Positions 1-6,358 of a stretch of DNA of 15,052 bases are shown here, piece after piece. Position 1 is the stretch's first letter, and each line of letters begins with the position of its first letter. The translations under genes and the position numbers were made by a program. The stretch spans positions 1-15,052 of the forward strand of contig SLSP01000128.1 of the NCBI GenBank assembly GCA_007130345.1. The letters run 5' to 3'. The notes beneath the pieces are model-generated. The model did no database searches. It had not been told where the DNA came from and worked only from the letters and a program-made list of their open reading frames with translations. The DNA comes from Thermoflexales bacterium (GTDB lineage: Bacteria > Chloroflexota > Anaerolineae > B4-G1 > SLSP01).

Positions 1-479
1 AAAACGGCGTAGGCCACCGCGATAAACGCAGCGCCGACCCCGGCTACGGTGCAGATCATGTAGCTGATTTCCCACCAACTGGTCCACAGGCAGTAGTCAT
101 ACCCCCGGCATTTAATCTCGAAGCTGAACGCCTGGTAACTGACCCCGGCCAGGATCGCGCCGAGACCAAAGAGCAGCATGAACACGCCCCACCACAGGCG
201 GGATTGTTGGGACTCATATCCGCGAAAGAAACGATAAGCCACGCCGAGGTAAAGAAAGGCCAGCAGAAAAATGAACAGCGAAGAGCTAGGTTCACTGATG
301 ATCAGGGCACCGATTTGCACGTAGGGGTGACTCGCGCGCCAGGCGTCCGGGGTGAGCAACGGTTCGTACAATAATGCGGAGAGGTTGGCACTGAAAGCGA
401 TGCTTAAAATGCTGCCGATGATCACCAGGCCCATTAGCAGGTAAACGGCCCGGAGCTTTTCATTTTTGAGCGATAACAT
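1..479 (-). CDS. Partial multi-pass membrane protein, function unknown
   Basis: An open frame runs from an ATG at 479 to the window edge (159 codons, C-terminus missing). It begins MLSLKNEKLRAVYLLMGL. An AGGAG lies about 9 bases upstream of the ATG. Four hydrophobic stretches are visible: roughly residues 10-38, 59-82, 96-118 and 134-158, which fits an integral membrane protein with short loops. The loop between the third and fourth segments carries two cysteines in KCRGYDYCLWTSWWE, a sequence rich in aromatic residues. Whether these cysteines form a disulfide or bind something cannot be told. I do not recognise the family and assign no function. It is separated from the signalling genes by 360 bases of repeats, so it is probably a separate transcription unit. 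It is a real gene in my view because the frame is open throughout, has a ribosome binding site and has coherent membrane topology. Confidence 0.75.
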   Translation of the reverse strand, partial: MLSLKNEKLRAVYLLMGLVIIGSILSIAFSANLSALLYEPLLTPDAWRASHPYVQIGALIISEPSSSLFIFLLAFLYLGVAYRFFRGYESQQSRLWWGVFMLLFGLGAILAGVSYQAFSFEIKCRGYDYCLWTSWWEISYMICTVAGVGAAFIAVAYAV

Positions 480-585
480 TTTTTATGTCTCCTGAATCGC
501 TAGGGTGCGTTTTAAGTGTGTTGGGATGGGGGGGTAATGCGTAGTGCGTGAATTGCGCATCACGAAGTCGCTAACGGCAATAGAG

Positions 586-591
586 ATTATA
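586..591 (-). promoter_or_regulatory. Candidate -10 box upstream of the membrane protein
   Basis: The minus strand reads TATAAT, a perfect sigma-70 -10 hexamer, about 107 bases upstream of the membrane-protein start. No good -35 hexamer is found at 16-18 bases; a GTGACT lies only 14 bases upstream. The call rests on the hexamer and its location alone. Confidence 0.3.
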
Positions 592-618
592 CGCAATACC
601 GCAAAAGTCACCCTGTTT

Positions 619-689
619 GGGACACGGATGGACACAGATTGCACGGATAAAACCAAAAAATCCGTGTTTTTCCGTGTAAATCCGTGTCC
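619..689. repeat. Imperfect inverted repeat of ACACGGA units
   Basis: The left arm has three ACACGGA-like units (GGACACGGAT, ACACAGAT, GCACGGAT) spaced 10-11 bases apart. The right arm has the complementary TCCGTGT three times. The arms flank an A-rich centre near 649-660. The whole could fold into an imperfect hairpin of about 30 pairs on either strand. This looks like a dispersed intergenic repeat, not a terminator, because no T-run follows the stem in the direction of transcription. Confidence 0.6.
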
Positions 690-749
690 TTGCTTGAAAT
701 CAACCGGGGACCTCTTCTTGTCACAGGGTTAGTTTTGCGCTACTGCGAT

Positions 750-830
750 TATACCGATGGGCTGGCACCTTTTGCCCGCGAATAAATTCGCGGGCAAGAG
801 GGCGATGGGCGAACCCGCCCTATCGGTATA
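750..830. repeat. Nested palindromic element with a 12-bp hairpin
   Basis: The outer arms TATACCGAT (750-758) and ATCGGTATA (822-830) are perfectly complementary. Inside is a perfect 12-bp hairpin, TTGCCCGCGAAT (772-783) against ATTCGCGGGCAA (786-797), with a two-base loop. A second, smaller stem pairs GGGCG (800-804) with CGCCC (816-820). This is the compact multi-branch layout of REP- or MITE-like elements. It lies just downstream of the nucleotidyltransferase stop, so it could stabilise or end that transcript, but no U-tract is present. Confidence 0.6.
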
Positions 831-839
831 GTCTCTAAT

Positions 840-1163
840 CTATAACCAGCGTGCCCCAAAGCGTTGAATTTCACTGACCAACGGATCGTTTGGCGTGAAA
901 TCTTGCGGCGTAAAAGGGGTTGGTTCGATCCGGTCATCTACTTGTGCAGCCAGTCCCAACAACCACACTCGCGCTTGGAAGATATCGGGAGCAAAGGCCG
1001 GTGAGATCACCGCCACATCAATATCGCTCCATTTTGTAGCCGTCCCCTTTGCGTGAGAGCCATATACATACACGCTTTCAATCTCTACCCATTGCTGCGC
1101 CAACGCTATGAAGCGGTCGAGACTGGCTTGGATGGAAACTGGGATCTCAGGCATCAAAATCAT
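840..1163 (-). CDS. Minimal nucleotidyltransferase domain protein (MNT-type)
   Basis: This 107-residue protein belongs to the NTP_transf_2 (polymerase-beta-like) superfamily. The sequence shows the signature GSHAKG at residues 35-40, followed by SDIDV with Asp48 and Asp50 as the metal-binding pair; Asp76 or Asp77 in VDDRIEP may be the third acidic residue. Members this short are usually the MNT half of HEPN-MNT modules, where the MNT protein adds nucleotides to and silences a HEPN RNase. No HEPN gene follows: the next 360 bases are repeats and then a membrane protein. Its ATG overlaps the stop of the upstream receiver protein as ATGA, and it lacks a clear Shine-Dalgarno, so translation is probably coupled. 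An alternative start is the MPEIPV methionine at 1154. The family call is firm; the substrate and partner are unknown. Confidence 0.85.
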   Translation of the reverse strand: MILMPEIPVSIQASLDRFIALAQQWVEIESVYVYGSHAKGTATKWSDIDVAVISPAFAPDIFQARVWLLGLAAQVDDRIEPTPFTPQDFTPNDPLVSEIQRFGARWL

Positions 1164-2638
1164 GCATTCGCGTCACGCTCTCCCGCTAGAGGGAGATGCA
1201 ATTCGACCACCAGCCCCGGCGCGTCCTCGCGATTGTAGGCCCGGCAGGTGCCGCCCACGCCCCATACCAACGACGCGACCGTCGGCAGGCCCAGGCCCAC
1301 GCCGGGCACTTCGCCGGTGAAGAGTTTTTCGCCCTGGTAGTAGGGAATCCAGATTTTGCCCAACAGGTCGGGCGGGAGGTGCTGGCCGTCATCTTGCACG
1401 CGCAGGATGAGGCCATCGTCCTCCGCCGCCACGCGGATGTCCACAGCAGGCGCGTGCTCCGGGTGGAACTTCTTGGCGTTCTCGCACAGCTCCCACAAGA
1501 TGAGTTCGAGGGCGCGAGCCGAGAGGGGCAGTTGCGCACGCTCGACATCCAGCCCGACGATGTCCACCGTGACCGTGTCCAGGCGCAACTCGGCCTGGAT
1601 TTGGGCGACGAGGTCGGGAAGTTGGCATAGGCCGCACGCGGTCTGGCGGCCCTGGGCGATGTTCATCGCTTCGAGGTATTGCAGCACGTCCAGGATGGTA
1701 TCTTGCAATTGCGTCGCGCCGATCTGCGCCTCGGCCAGGTCCGCCTGAATCTCCTCGATGGATAGCTCCGGCAAGTCGGCTTCCAGCAGGCTCAAGAAGC
1801 CAGTCAGTTGGCCGAGCGGATTGCGCAGCTTGTAGCTGATGAGCGTATCCACCGACCAGATGAGGTTCTGGGTGACGATGGCGGCGGTCACGTCGTGCAA
1901 ACGGACGAGGTGACGCTCCTGGCCCTCGGTCATCTCGATACACGCCACTTTGAGCCAGAGCGCGGACGCGGTGGCGGATTCGGGGCGCAGCAGGTAGCGC
2001 GGGGCCGCGTCCTCGGTGTCGGGGGCGGGCCAGTCGCTCCACGCGGCGTCGGGTTGCAAGTGATAGTGCCGGCGGGCCAGGTCGATGAACGGCTCGTCCG
2101 GCAGCGCGTCCTCCGGCGCGAGGCCGAGGTACAGCCGCGCCTGGGGGTTGGCATAGCGCGCGCGCCCGTCGGCGTCCAGCATCAAGTAGCCGTCCTGGGC
2201 TTGCGCCACCACCCACGCGAACTTGGCGCGCTCCGCCCGCAACTCCCGCTTGAGGCGCAGCCGGGCGCGGGCACGGGCCAGCGCGGCATCCAGCGCGGGC
2301 AAGTCCACGGGCTTGGGGATAAAGTCGGAAGCCGTTGCGCGCAGCGCGTCAATCACCATCTCCATATCGCTGTGCCCGGTGATAAGGATGACTTCCGCTT
2401 CGGCGTCCCGCTCGCGGATGGTCTTGAGCACCTCGAAGCCATCGACGTAGGGCATCCGCACGTCCACCAGCACCAGGACGGGCTGCTCGCGGGCGTAGAT
2501 GTCCAGCGCGTCGCGGCCATTTGTCGCCGTGATCACGTCGAACCCGGCCATCTCCACATAGCGCGAGAACGTCTTCAGCACGCGCTCATCGTCATCTACC
2601 ACCAATACGGTTTCTCGTGTCAAAACTGCTTCATCCAT
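1160..2638 (-). CDS. Receiver-PAS-kinase-like protein lacking the phospho-accepting His
   Basis: This is a 492-residue two-component protein. Residues 10-125 form a canonical receiver: Asp15/Asp16, phospho-acceptor Asp59, Thr87 and Lys109. Residues ~135-255 are a PAS-like sensor. Residues 258-325 match a HisKA dimerisation helix, but the H-box reads ISYKLRNPLG, so Tyr269 and Lys270 replace the usual His-Glu. The codon is TAC, one transition from CAC. The HATPase region (~370-485) keeps the N-box Asn387 in ENAKKF and the GVGLGL loop, but the G1 box is DDGQHLP, with His replacing the second glycine. It cannot autophosphorylate on the usual His. It may act as a receiver-controlled scaffold, a phosphate sink, or a nucleotide-sensing output for kinases upstream. 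The start at 2638 is chosen for GGAGG seven bases upstream; a longer frame reaching 2758 translates repeat DNA. Its stop overlaps the nucleotidyltransferase start. Confidence 0.9.
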   Translation of the reverse strand: MDEAVLTRETVLVVDDDERVLKTFSRYVEMAGFDVITATNGRDALDIYAREQPVLVLVDVRMPYVDGFEVLKTIRERDAEAEVILITGHSDMEMVIDALRATASDFIPKPVDLPALDAALARARARLRLKRELRAERAKFAWVVAQAQDGYLMLDADGRARYANPQARLYLGLAPEDALPDEPFIDLARRHYHLQPDAAWSDWPAPDTEDAAPRYLLRPESATASALWLKVACIEMTEGQERHLVRLHDVTAAIVTQNLIWSVDTLISYKLRNPLGQLTGFLSLLEADLPELSIEEIQADLAEAQIGATQLQDTILDVLQYLEAMNIAQGRQTACGLCQLPDLVAQIQAELRLDTVTVDIVGLDVERAQLPLSARALELILWELCENAKKFHPEHAPAVDIRVAAEDDGLILRVQDDGQHLPPDLLGKIWIPYYQGEKLFTGEVPGVGLGLPTVASLVWGVGGTCRAYNREDAPGLVVELHLPLAGERDANA

Positions 2639-2645
2639 AATATGT

Positions 2646-2663
2646 CCTCCTGTAAATGTTATA
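2646..2663 (-). promoter_or_regulatory. Ribosome binding site fixing the 2638 start, with a possible -10 box
   Basis: The minus strand carries GGAGG (2646-2650) seven bases before the ATG at 2638, which decides this start over the upstream in-frame codons. A TATAAC at 2658-2663 could be a -10 box, but the leader would be only about a dozen bases and no -35 is apparent. The ribosome binding site is secure and the promoter is weak. Confidence 0.5.
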
Positions 2664-2680
2664 ATGACGGGATTGCTATT

Positions 2681-2701
2681 GCGTGTTGCGTGTTGCGTGT
2701 T
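2681..2701. repeat. Heptamer array (GCGTGTT)x3
   Basis: Three perfect adjacent copies of GCGTGTT lie about 45 bases upstream of the receiver-protein start. The complementary form AACACGC resembles the ACGCAAT array 150 bases away, so both may be variants of one heptamer family. Confidence 0.75.
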
Positions 2702-2738
2702 GATTGGTGTCACAAAGCCCTGCCCACTAATCACACTT

Positions 2739-2799
2739 GGCTCCGAGGGGATTGCCAAATCCCCGTTTAGCCGCCGGATTTGGCAATCCGGCGAGAGCC
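2739..2799. repeat. Twin-hairpin element A with complementary tetraloops
   Basis: An outer stem, GGCTC (2739-2743) with GAGCC (2795-2799), encloses two hairpins. Hairpin 1 is GGGGATT-GCCA-AATCCCC (2747-2764). Hairpin 2 is CGCCGGATT-TGGC-AATCCGGCG (2772-2793). Loop GCCA is the exact complement of loop TGGC. Alternatively the arms at 2750-2762 and 2776-2788 pair with each other over 13 perfect bases. A second copy with the same plan lies at 12085-12150. The element sits in the 243-base gap between the 683-residue kinase stop and the receiver-protein start. Confidence 0.65.
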
Positions 2800-2848
2800 T
2801 GGCACGCTATAGCAAATACTTTTAGATACTAACCGTATTGCATAAATT

Positions 2849-2876
2849 ACGCAATACGCAATACGCAATACGAATT
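2849..2876. repeat. Heptamer array (ACGCAAT)x3 plus a degenerate unit
   Basis: Three perfect ACGCAAT units at 2849-2869 are followed by ACGAATT. The array ends a few bases before the stop codon of the 683-residue kinase, on the downstream side of that gene. Confidence 0.75.
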
Positions 2877-2881
2877 ACGCA

Positions 2882-4933
2882 TCACGAAACAGGCAATCGC
2901 ACGTAGAACGTCGTCCCTTCGTTCTCCGCTGTCTCGAAACAGATGTCGCCGCCGAACTCTCGGACGATGTTGCGGCTGATGTACAGGCTCAGGCCCGCGC
3001 CTTCGGCCTGGGGGCGGGTGCTGAAGTACGGCTCGAAGATTTTCTCCCGCGCGTCCTCCGGGATGCCGCAGCCGTTGTCGCGCACGGCAATGACGACGCC
3101 GGCGTCCTCCGCGTAGGTGGCGACCTCCAGGCGTTTCTCGTAATTCTCGCGGGCGACCTGGTCGGCGCGCACCCGGCGCTCCATCTCGGTGAGGGCGTAT
3201 TCCGCGTTGCTGATGAGGTTCAGGAACACTTGCTCCAACTGATGCGGATTCGCCAGCACCTGGGGGAGATCGGGCGTTAAATCGCGCACCACGAGGATGC
3301 GGTGCTGGCTCAAGCGGGATTCCGTCAGGATGAAGCTGTCTTCCAGCGGCGCGTTCACGTCCACCAGGCTGGTCGCGCTGCGCGTGAGTTGGCGGAACGT
3401 GCGCAGGTAGTCGGTGATGCGGCGCGAGCGCTGCACGTCTTCCATCAATTCCTGGCCGATGAGGGCGAGTTCTTCCAGAGGCAGCTCGATCTCGCCGGCC
3501 TGGGCCTTCTCCGCGATGCGCATCAGATAATCGGCATCGAAGAGGATGGCCGTGAGCGGCTGATTCAGGGCGTGCGCTACGCCGGTCGCCATCTCGCCCA
3601 GGGAGGCCAGCTTGGCCGTCTGGATCATCTTGGCCCGCGTCAGCTCCAACTCGCGGATTTTCTCCTGCACCATGCGCTCCAGGTCTTCGGTGTACGCCTG
3701 CAACTGCGCTTCCATCTCTTTGCGCTCGGTCACATCCCGCGAGACGGCGAGAATCTGCCGCCCCGATTCCTTCCCCGGAATCGTCACTACGCGCGCAACG
3801 GTCTCGAACCAAAGGTACACGCCATCGGCGCGCAAGATGCGATGGGTAACAGAAGCCGTCACTTGGGCCGTTTCTAACAAGCGCACCTGCTCCCGACGCA
3901 CCTGTTTTTGATCTTCTGGATGGATGATCTCATAAGCCCCGCGCCCGATGAGGTCTTCAGGCGCGTAGCCGAGCAGTTCGTAGCTCGCGGCAGAAGCGTA
4001 CAGGTAGCGTCCCTCCATATCGTGCAGCGAGATCATATCGCGAGAAAGCTCCGTGATCATCTGGTACGACTCCTGGCTCTGCCGCAGTTCGGCCTCCGCC
4101 GCCTTCCGGCGCGAGATGTCCTCCACCACGCCGATGAAGTATTCCGGGTCGCCCTGCTCCGTCCGCTTCAGCGAGGCGGTGAGCTTGCCCCAGATCACCG
4201 CGCCATCTTTGCGACAGTAGCGCTTTTCGAGGCTGTAGGATTGCCGCTGCCCGGCCAGCAGAGCTTGCATCAATTCCAGATCGGCACCCAGATCGTCCGG
4301 GTGCGTGATGTCCTGGAACGCCATCTGCCGCAATTCCGCCTGGGTGTAGCCCACGATGTCGCATAGACGTTGGTTGACGCGGATAAAGCCCCCGTCCAGA
4401 GAGGAATGGGACAGGCCCACAGCGGCCTGCTCGAAGATGGCGCGGAACTGCTCCGCGCTGGCGCGACGCAACGCGGCCTCCACGCGCTCGCGCTCGGCGA
4501 TCTCCGCCGCCAGACGCGCGTTCTGCTGCTCCAGGTCATGGCGCAACTGTTGCAAGGCCAGGTGAGTTTGGACGCGGGCCAGCACCTCGCGGGTGTTAAA
4601 CGGCTTGGTGACGTAATCGACGCCGCCCACCTTGAAGGCGCGCACCTTGTCGAGCACCTGATCCAGCGCGCTGACGAAGATCACGGCGATGCTTTCCGTC
4701 GCCGCGTCCGCTTTGAGGCGCTGGCAGACCTCGTAGCCGTCCATCTTCGGCATCATAATATCCAACAGCACCAGATCGATGGCGCGCTCGCGGGCCACGT
4801 CCAGAGCCTCCGCGCTGTTATCCACCACCAGCACGCGATACCCCTCCCGCGAAAGCACGCGCACCAGCAGGCGCGCGTTATCCGGCTGGTCATCTACAAT
4901 TAGAATAATCGGTTGCTGTGACTCTTTTGTCAT
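2882..4933 (-). CDS. Receiver-PAS-PAS hybrid histidine kinase with altered H- and G2-boxes
   Basis: A cytoplasmic 683-residue hybrid kinase with no membrane segment. The receiver (8-125) is intact: Asp14/Asp15, Asp58, Ser88, Lys110. A short coiled coil (125-160) leads to PAS-PAC 1 (160-280) and PAS-PAC 2 (288-405). The HisKA domain (~440-515) has the phospho-acceptor His454, but the next residue is Ala455 (HALNQPL) where the three sister kinases have Glu. The HATPase has N-box Asn572/Asn576 and DNG at 619-621, but the G2 loop reads GAGLSL (645-650) instead of GTGLGL, and FSTR replaces FTTK just before it. These changes hit the catalytic acid and the ATP lid, so autokinase activity may be weak. 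It could be a phosphate acceptor in trans, a phosphatase, or a receiver-gated modulator. An AAGG sits seven bases before the ATG. The gene starts 65 bases after the preceding kinase stop and may share its transcript. Confidence 0.92.
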   Translation of the reverse strand: MTKESQQPIILIVDDQPDNARLLVRVLSREGYRVLVVDNSAEALDVARERAIDLVLLDIMMPKMDGYEVCQRLKADAATESIAVIFVSALDQVLDKVRAFKVGGVDYVTKPFNTREVLARVQTHLALQQLRHDLEQQNARLAAEIAERERVEAALRRASAEQFRAIFEQAAVGLSHSSLDGGFIRVNQRLCDIVGYTQAELRQMAFQDITHPDDLGADLELMQALLAGQRQSYSLEKRYCRKDGAVIWGKLTASLKRTEQGDPEYFIGVVEDISRRKAAEAELRQSQESYQMITELSRDMISLHDMEGRYLYASAASYELLGYAPEDLIGRGAYEIIHPEDQKQVRREQVRLLETAQVTASVTHRILRADGVYLWFETVARVVTIPGKESGRQILAVSRDVTERKEMEAQLQAYTEDLERMVQEKIRELELTRAKMIQTAKLASLGEMATGVAHALNQPLTAILFDADYLMRIAEKAQAGEIELPLEELALIGQELMEDVQRSRRITDYLRTFRQLTRSATSLVDVNAPLEDSFILTESRLSQHRILVVRDLTPDLPQVLANPHQLEQVFLNLISNAEYALTEMERRVRADQVARENYEKRLEVATYAEDAGVVIAVRDNGCGIPEDAREKIFEPYFSTRPQAEGAGLSLYISRNIVREFGGDICFETAENEGTTFYVRLPVS

Positions 4934-4998
4934 GGATTAGCCTTGAATTTCGTGATGCGTATGGCGTGTTTTTTACGCAAAACGCACTGTAAAGCATC

Positions 4999-6354
4999 TC
5001 ATTGTACCGGAAACCGCAACGTGAACGTCGTCCCTTCGCCGACGACGCTCTCGCAGATGATGCTCCCGTCGTAGTCGGTGACGATGCCGTAGCTGATGGA
5101 CAGGCCCAGGCCCGTGCCCTCGCCTTCCGGCTTGGTGGTGAAGAACGGTTCAAAGAGGTGGAGGCGGGCCTCCTCGGACATGCCGATGCCGTTATCGCGC
5201 ACCCGCGCCACAACCTCGTCGCCCTCTTCGCGCGTGCGGATGTCCAGCGTTTTGTGATAATCGGCGGGGGCCTGCTCGGCCCGGCGCAGCAGCGCGTACT
5301 CGGCGTTGGCGATCAGGTTGATGAAGACCTGTTCCAGCCGATGGGAATCGGCCAGGATGCGCGGCAGGTCGGGTGCCAAATCCAGGTCTACGCGGATGCC
5401 GTGTTCGCGCAGCCGCGCACCGACGAGGATCAAGCTCCCCTCGATGGGCTGGTTGATGTCCACCGGATACGGTTCGGCGGGGGACGTGCGCCCAAACGCG
5501 CGCAGGTGATCGACGATGCGCCGGCAGCGCGCCACATCTTGCATCAGGTTCTCGCCGAGTTCGTAGAGTTCCTCGGCGGGGAGCAGGTCACTGTAGGCGC
5601 GGGCGGTCTCCTCGGCTTTGCGCACCACGCTCTTGAGGTAGTCCGCCTCAAAGGAGATGGCGGTCAAGGGCTGATTGAGTTCGTGCGCCACGCCCGTCGC
5701 CATCTGGCCCAGGGAGGCCATCTTATCCATCTGGATGGCTTTGGCGCGCTCCATTTCCAGTTCGCGCACTTTTTGCGCGACCATCTGCTCCAGATTTTCG
5801 GCGTACTCGCGCAATTCGGCCTTCTGCGCGGCCAGCGTCACGTTCTGCTTGCCCAATTGTCGCTGCAAGTTGACCAGGTCGTTGTTCAGCGCACTCAGTT
5901 CGTCGTAGAGCCGCCGGAATTCTTCGTCCTTTTCCTGTAAAGCCTGGGCCAACAGCACTTTTTCCTTGAGGGCCAGGCGCAGCGCGTTCATCTGCTCGTT
6001 GTTGATCTGCATCATCTCTTCGTAGAAGCGCAGCGAGATGCCCTGGCGAGAGAGCGCGCCCACGAAGAGGACGTTGTCCCCCACCAGCCCGGCGGCAACG
6101 TGCAGGGGGACGACTTTCTCGCCGAGGGTGACGTTCAATTCCCAATCGAAGGCGGCGCGATGCAGGCGCACTTCGGCCAGCAGCGCGGCGATGTCTTTGG
6201 GATCGGCCAGGGTCAGCAATTCAGTCAGGCGCGTCTCGCCGAGGGCCAACCCGGCGGTCAGGCCCAGGTCATCGCGGGGGGCCTGTTGGATAACACCGTC
6301 CTGGTCGCACAGCAGAGCCACGCCCGTGCCCGACATCGAATCCTGAGAGCGCAT
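4999..6354 (-). CDS. Soluble histidine kinase with divergent PAS-like region and long coiled coil
   Basis: A 451-residue kinase with all catalytic motifs in place: His224 in HELNQPL, N-box Asn346/Asn350, DNGIG at 387-391 and GEGTGLGL at 411-418. Residues ~8-100 look like a divergent PAS fold that I cannot match confidently. Residues ~105-205 are a long heptad-rich coiled coil running into the dimerisation helices. It has no receiver and no membrane segment. Its ATG is only four bases after the TAA of the B12-binding protein, and the GAGG used as ribosome binding site lies inside that gene's last codons. The two are therefore tightly co-translated, and this kinase is the natural partner for the B12 sensor. 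Met7 is an alternative start with AGGA four bases upstream. It has the simplest input of the four kinases, as expected if its signal comes from a separate partner protein. Confidence 0.92.
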   Translation of the reverse strand: MRSQDSMSGTGVALLCDQDGVIQQAPRDDLGLTAGLALGETRLTELLTLADPKDIAALLAEVRLHRAAFDWELNVTLGEKVVPLHVAAGLVGDNVLFVGALSRQGISLRFYEEMMQINNEQMNALRLALKEKVLLAQALQEKDEEFRRLYDELSALNNDLVNLQRQLGKQNVTLAAQKAELREYAENLEQMVAQKVRELEMERAKAIQMDKMASLGQMATGVAHELNQPLTAISFEADYLKSVVRKAEETARAYSDLLPAEELYELGENLMQDVARCRRIVDHLRAFGRTSPAEPYPVDINQPIEGSLILVGARLREHGIRVDLDLAPDLPRILADSHRLEQVFINLIANAEYALLRRAEQAPADYHKTLDIRTREEGDEVVARVRDNGIGMSEEARLHLFEPFFTTKPEGEGTGLGLSISYGIVTDYDGSIICESVVGEGTTFTLRFPVQ

Positions 6355-6358
6355 GAGC

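Larger units (their letters stand above)
480..839. other. Gene-free spacer with inverted repeats
   Basis: This 360-base stretch lies between the nucleotidyltransferase stop and the membrane-protein start. It is less GC-rich than its surroundings. It holds an ACACGGA-type inverted repeat (619-689), a nested palindromic element (750-830) and a possible -10 box (586-591). Short open frames here have no ribosome binding site and run through the repeats, so I call none of them genes. Confidence 0.7.

Noticed and set aside
772..797. 12-bp hairpin as a rho-independent terminator of the nucleotidyltransferase transcript
   Set aside because: The stem is strong, but no T-run follows it on the minus strand and it belongs to a larger palindromic repeat.
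2639..2758. 40-residue N-terminal extension of the receiver-pseudokinase
   Set aside because: It translates the heptamer array and has no ribosome binding site, while GGAGG sits before the ATG at 2638.
1808..2770. 320-codon open frame on the plus strand opposite the receiver-pseudokinase
   Set aside because: It is antisense to a canonical receiver domain, Gly/His/Arg-rich, and its C-terminus translates repeat DNA.
2681..2876. CRISPR-like array of short repeats
   Set aside because: The units are 7 bases, directly adjacent, without spacers, and no cas gene is present.
5002..5940. 312-codon open frame on the plus strand opposite the 451-residue kinase
   Set aside because: It is a shadow of the kinase core. 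Similar antisense frames appear opposite each paralogue, as expected from shared DNA.
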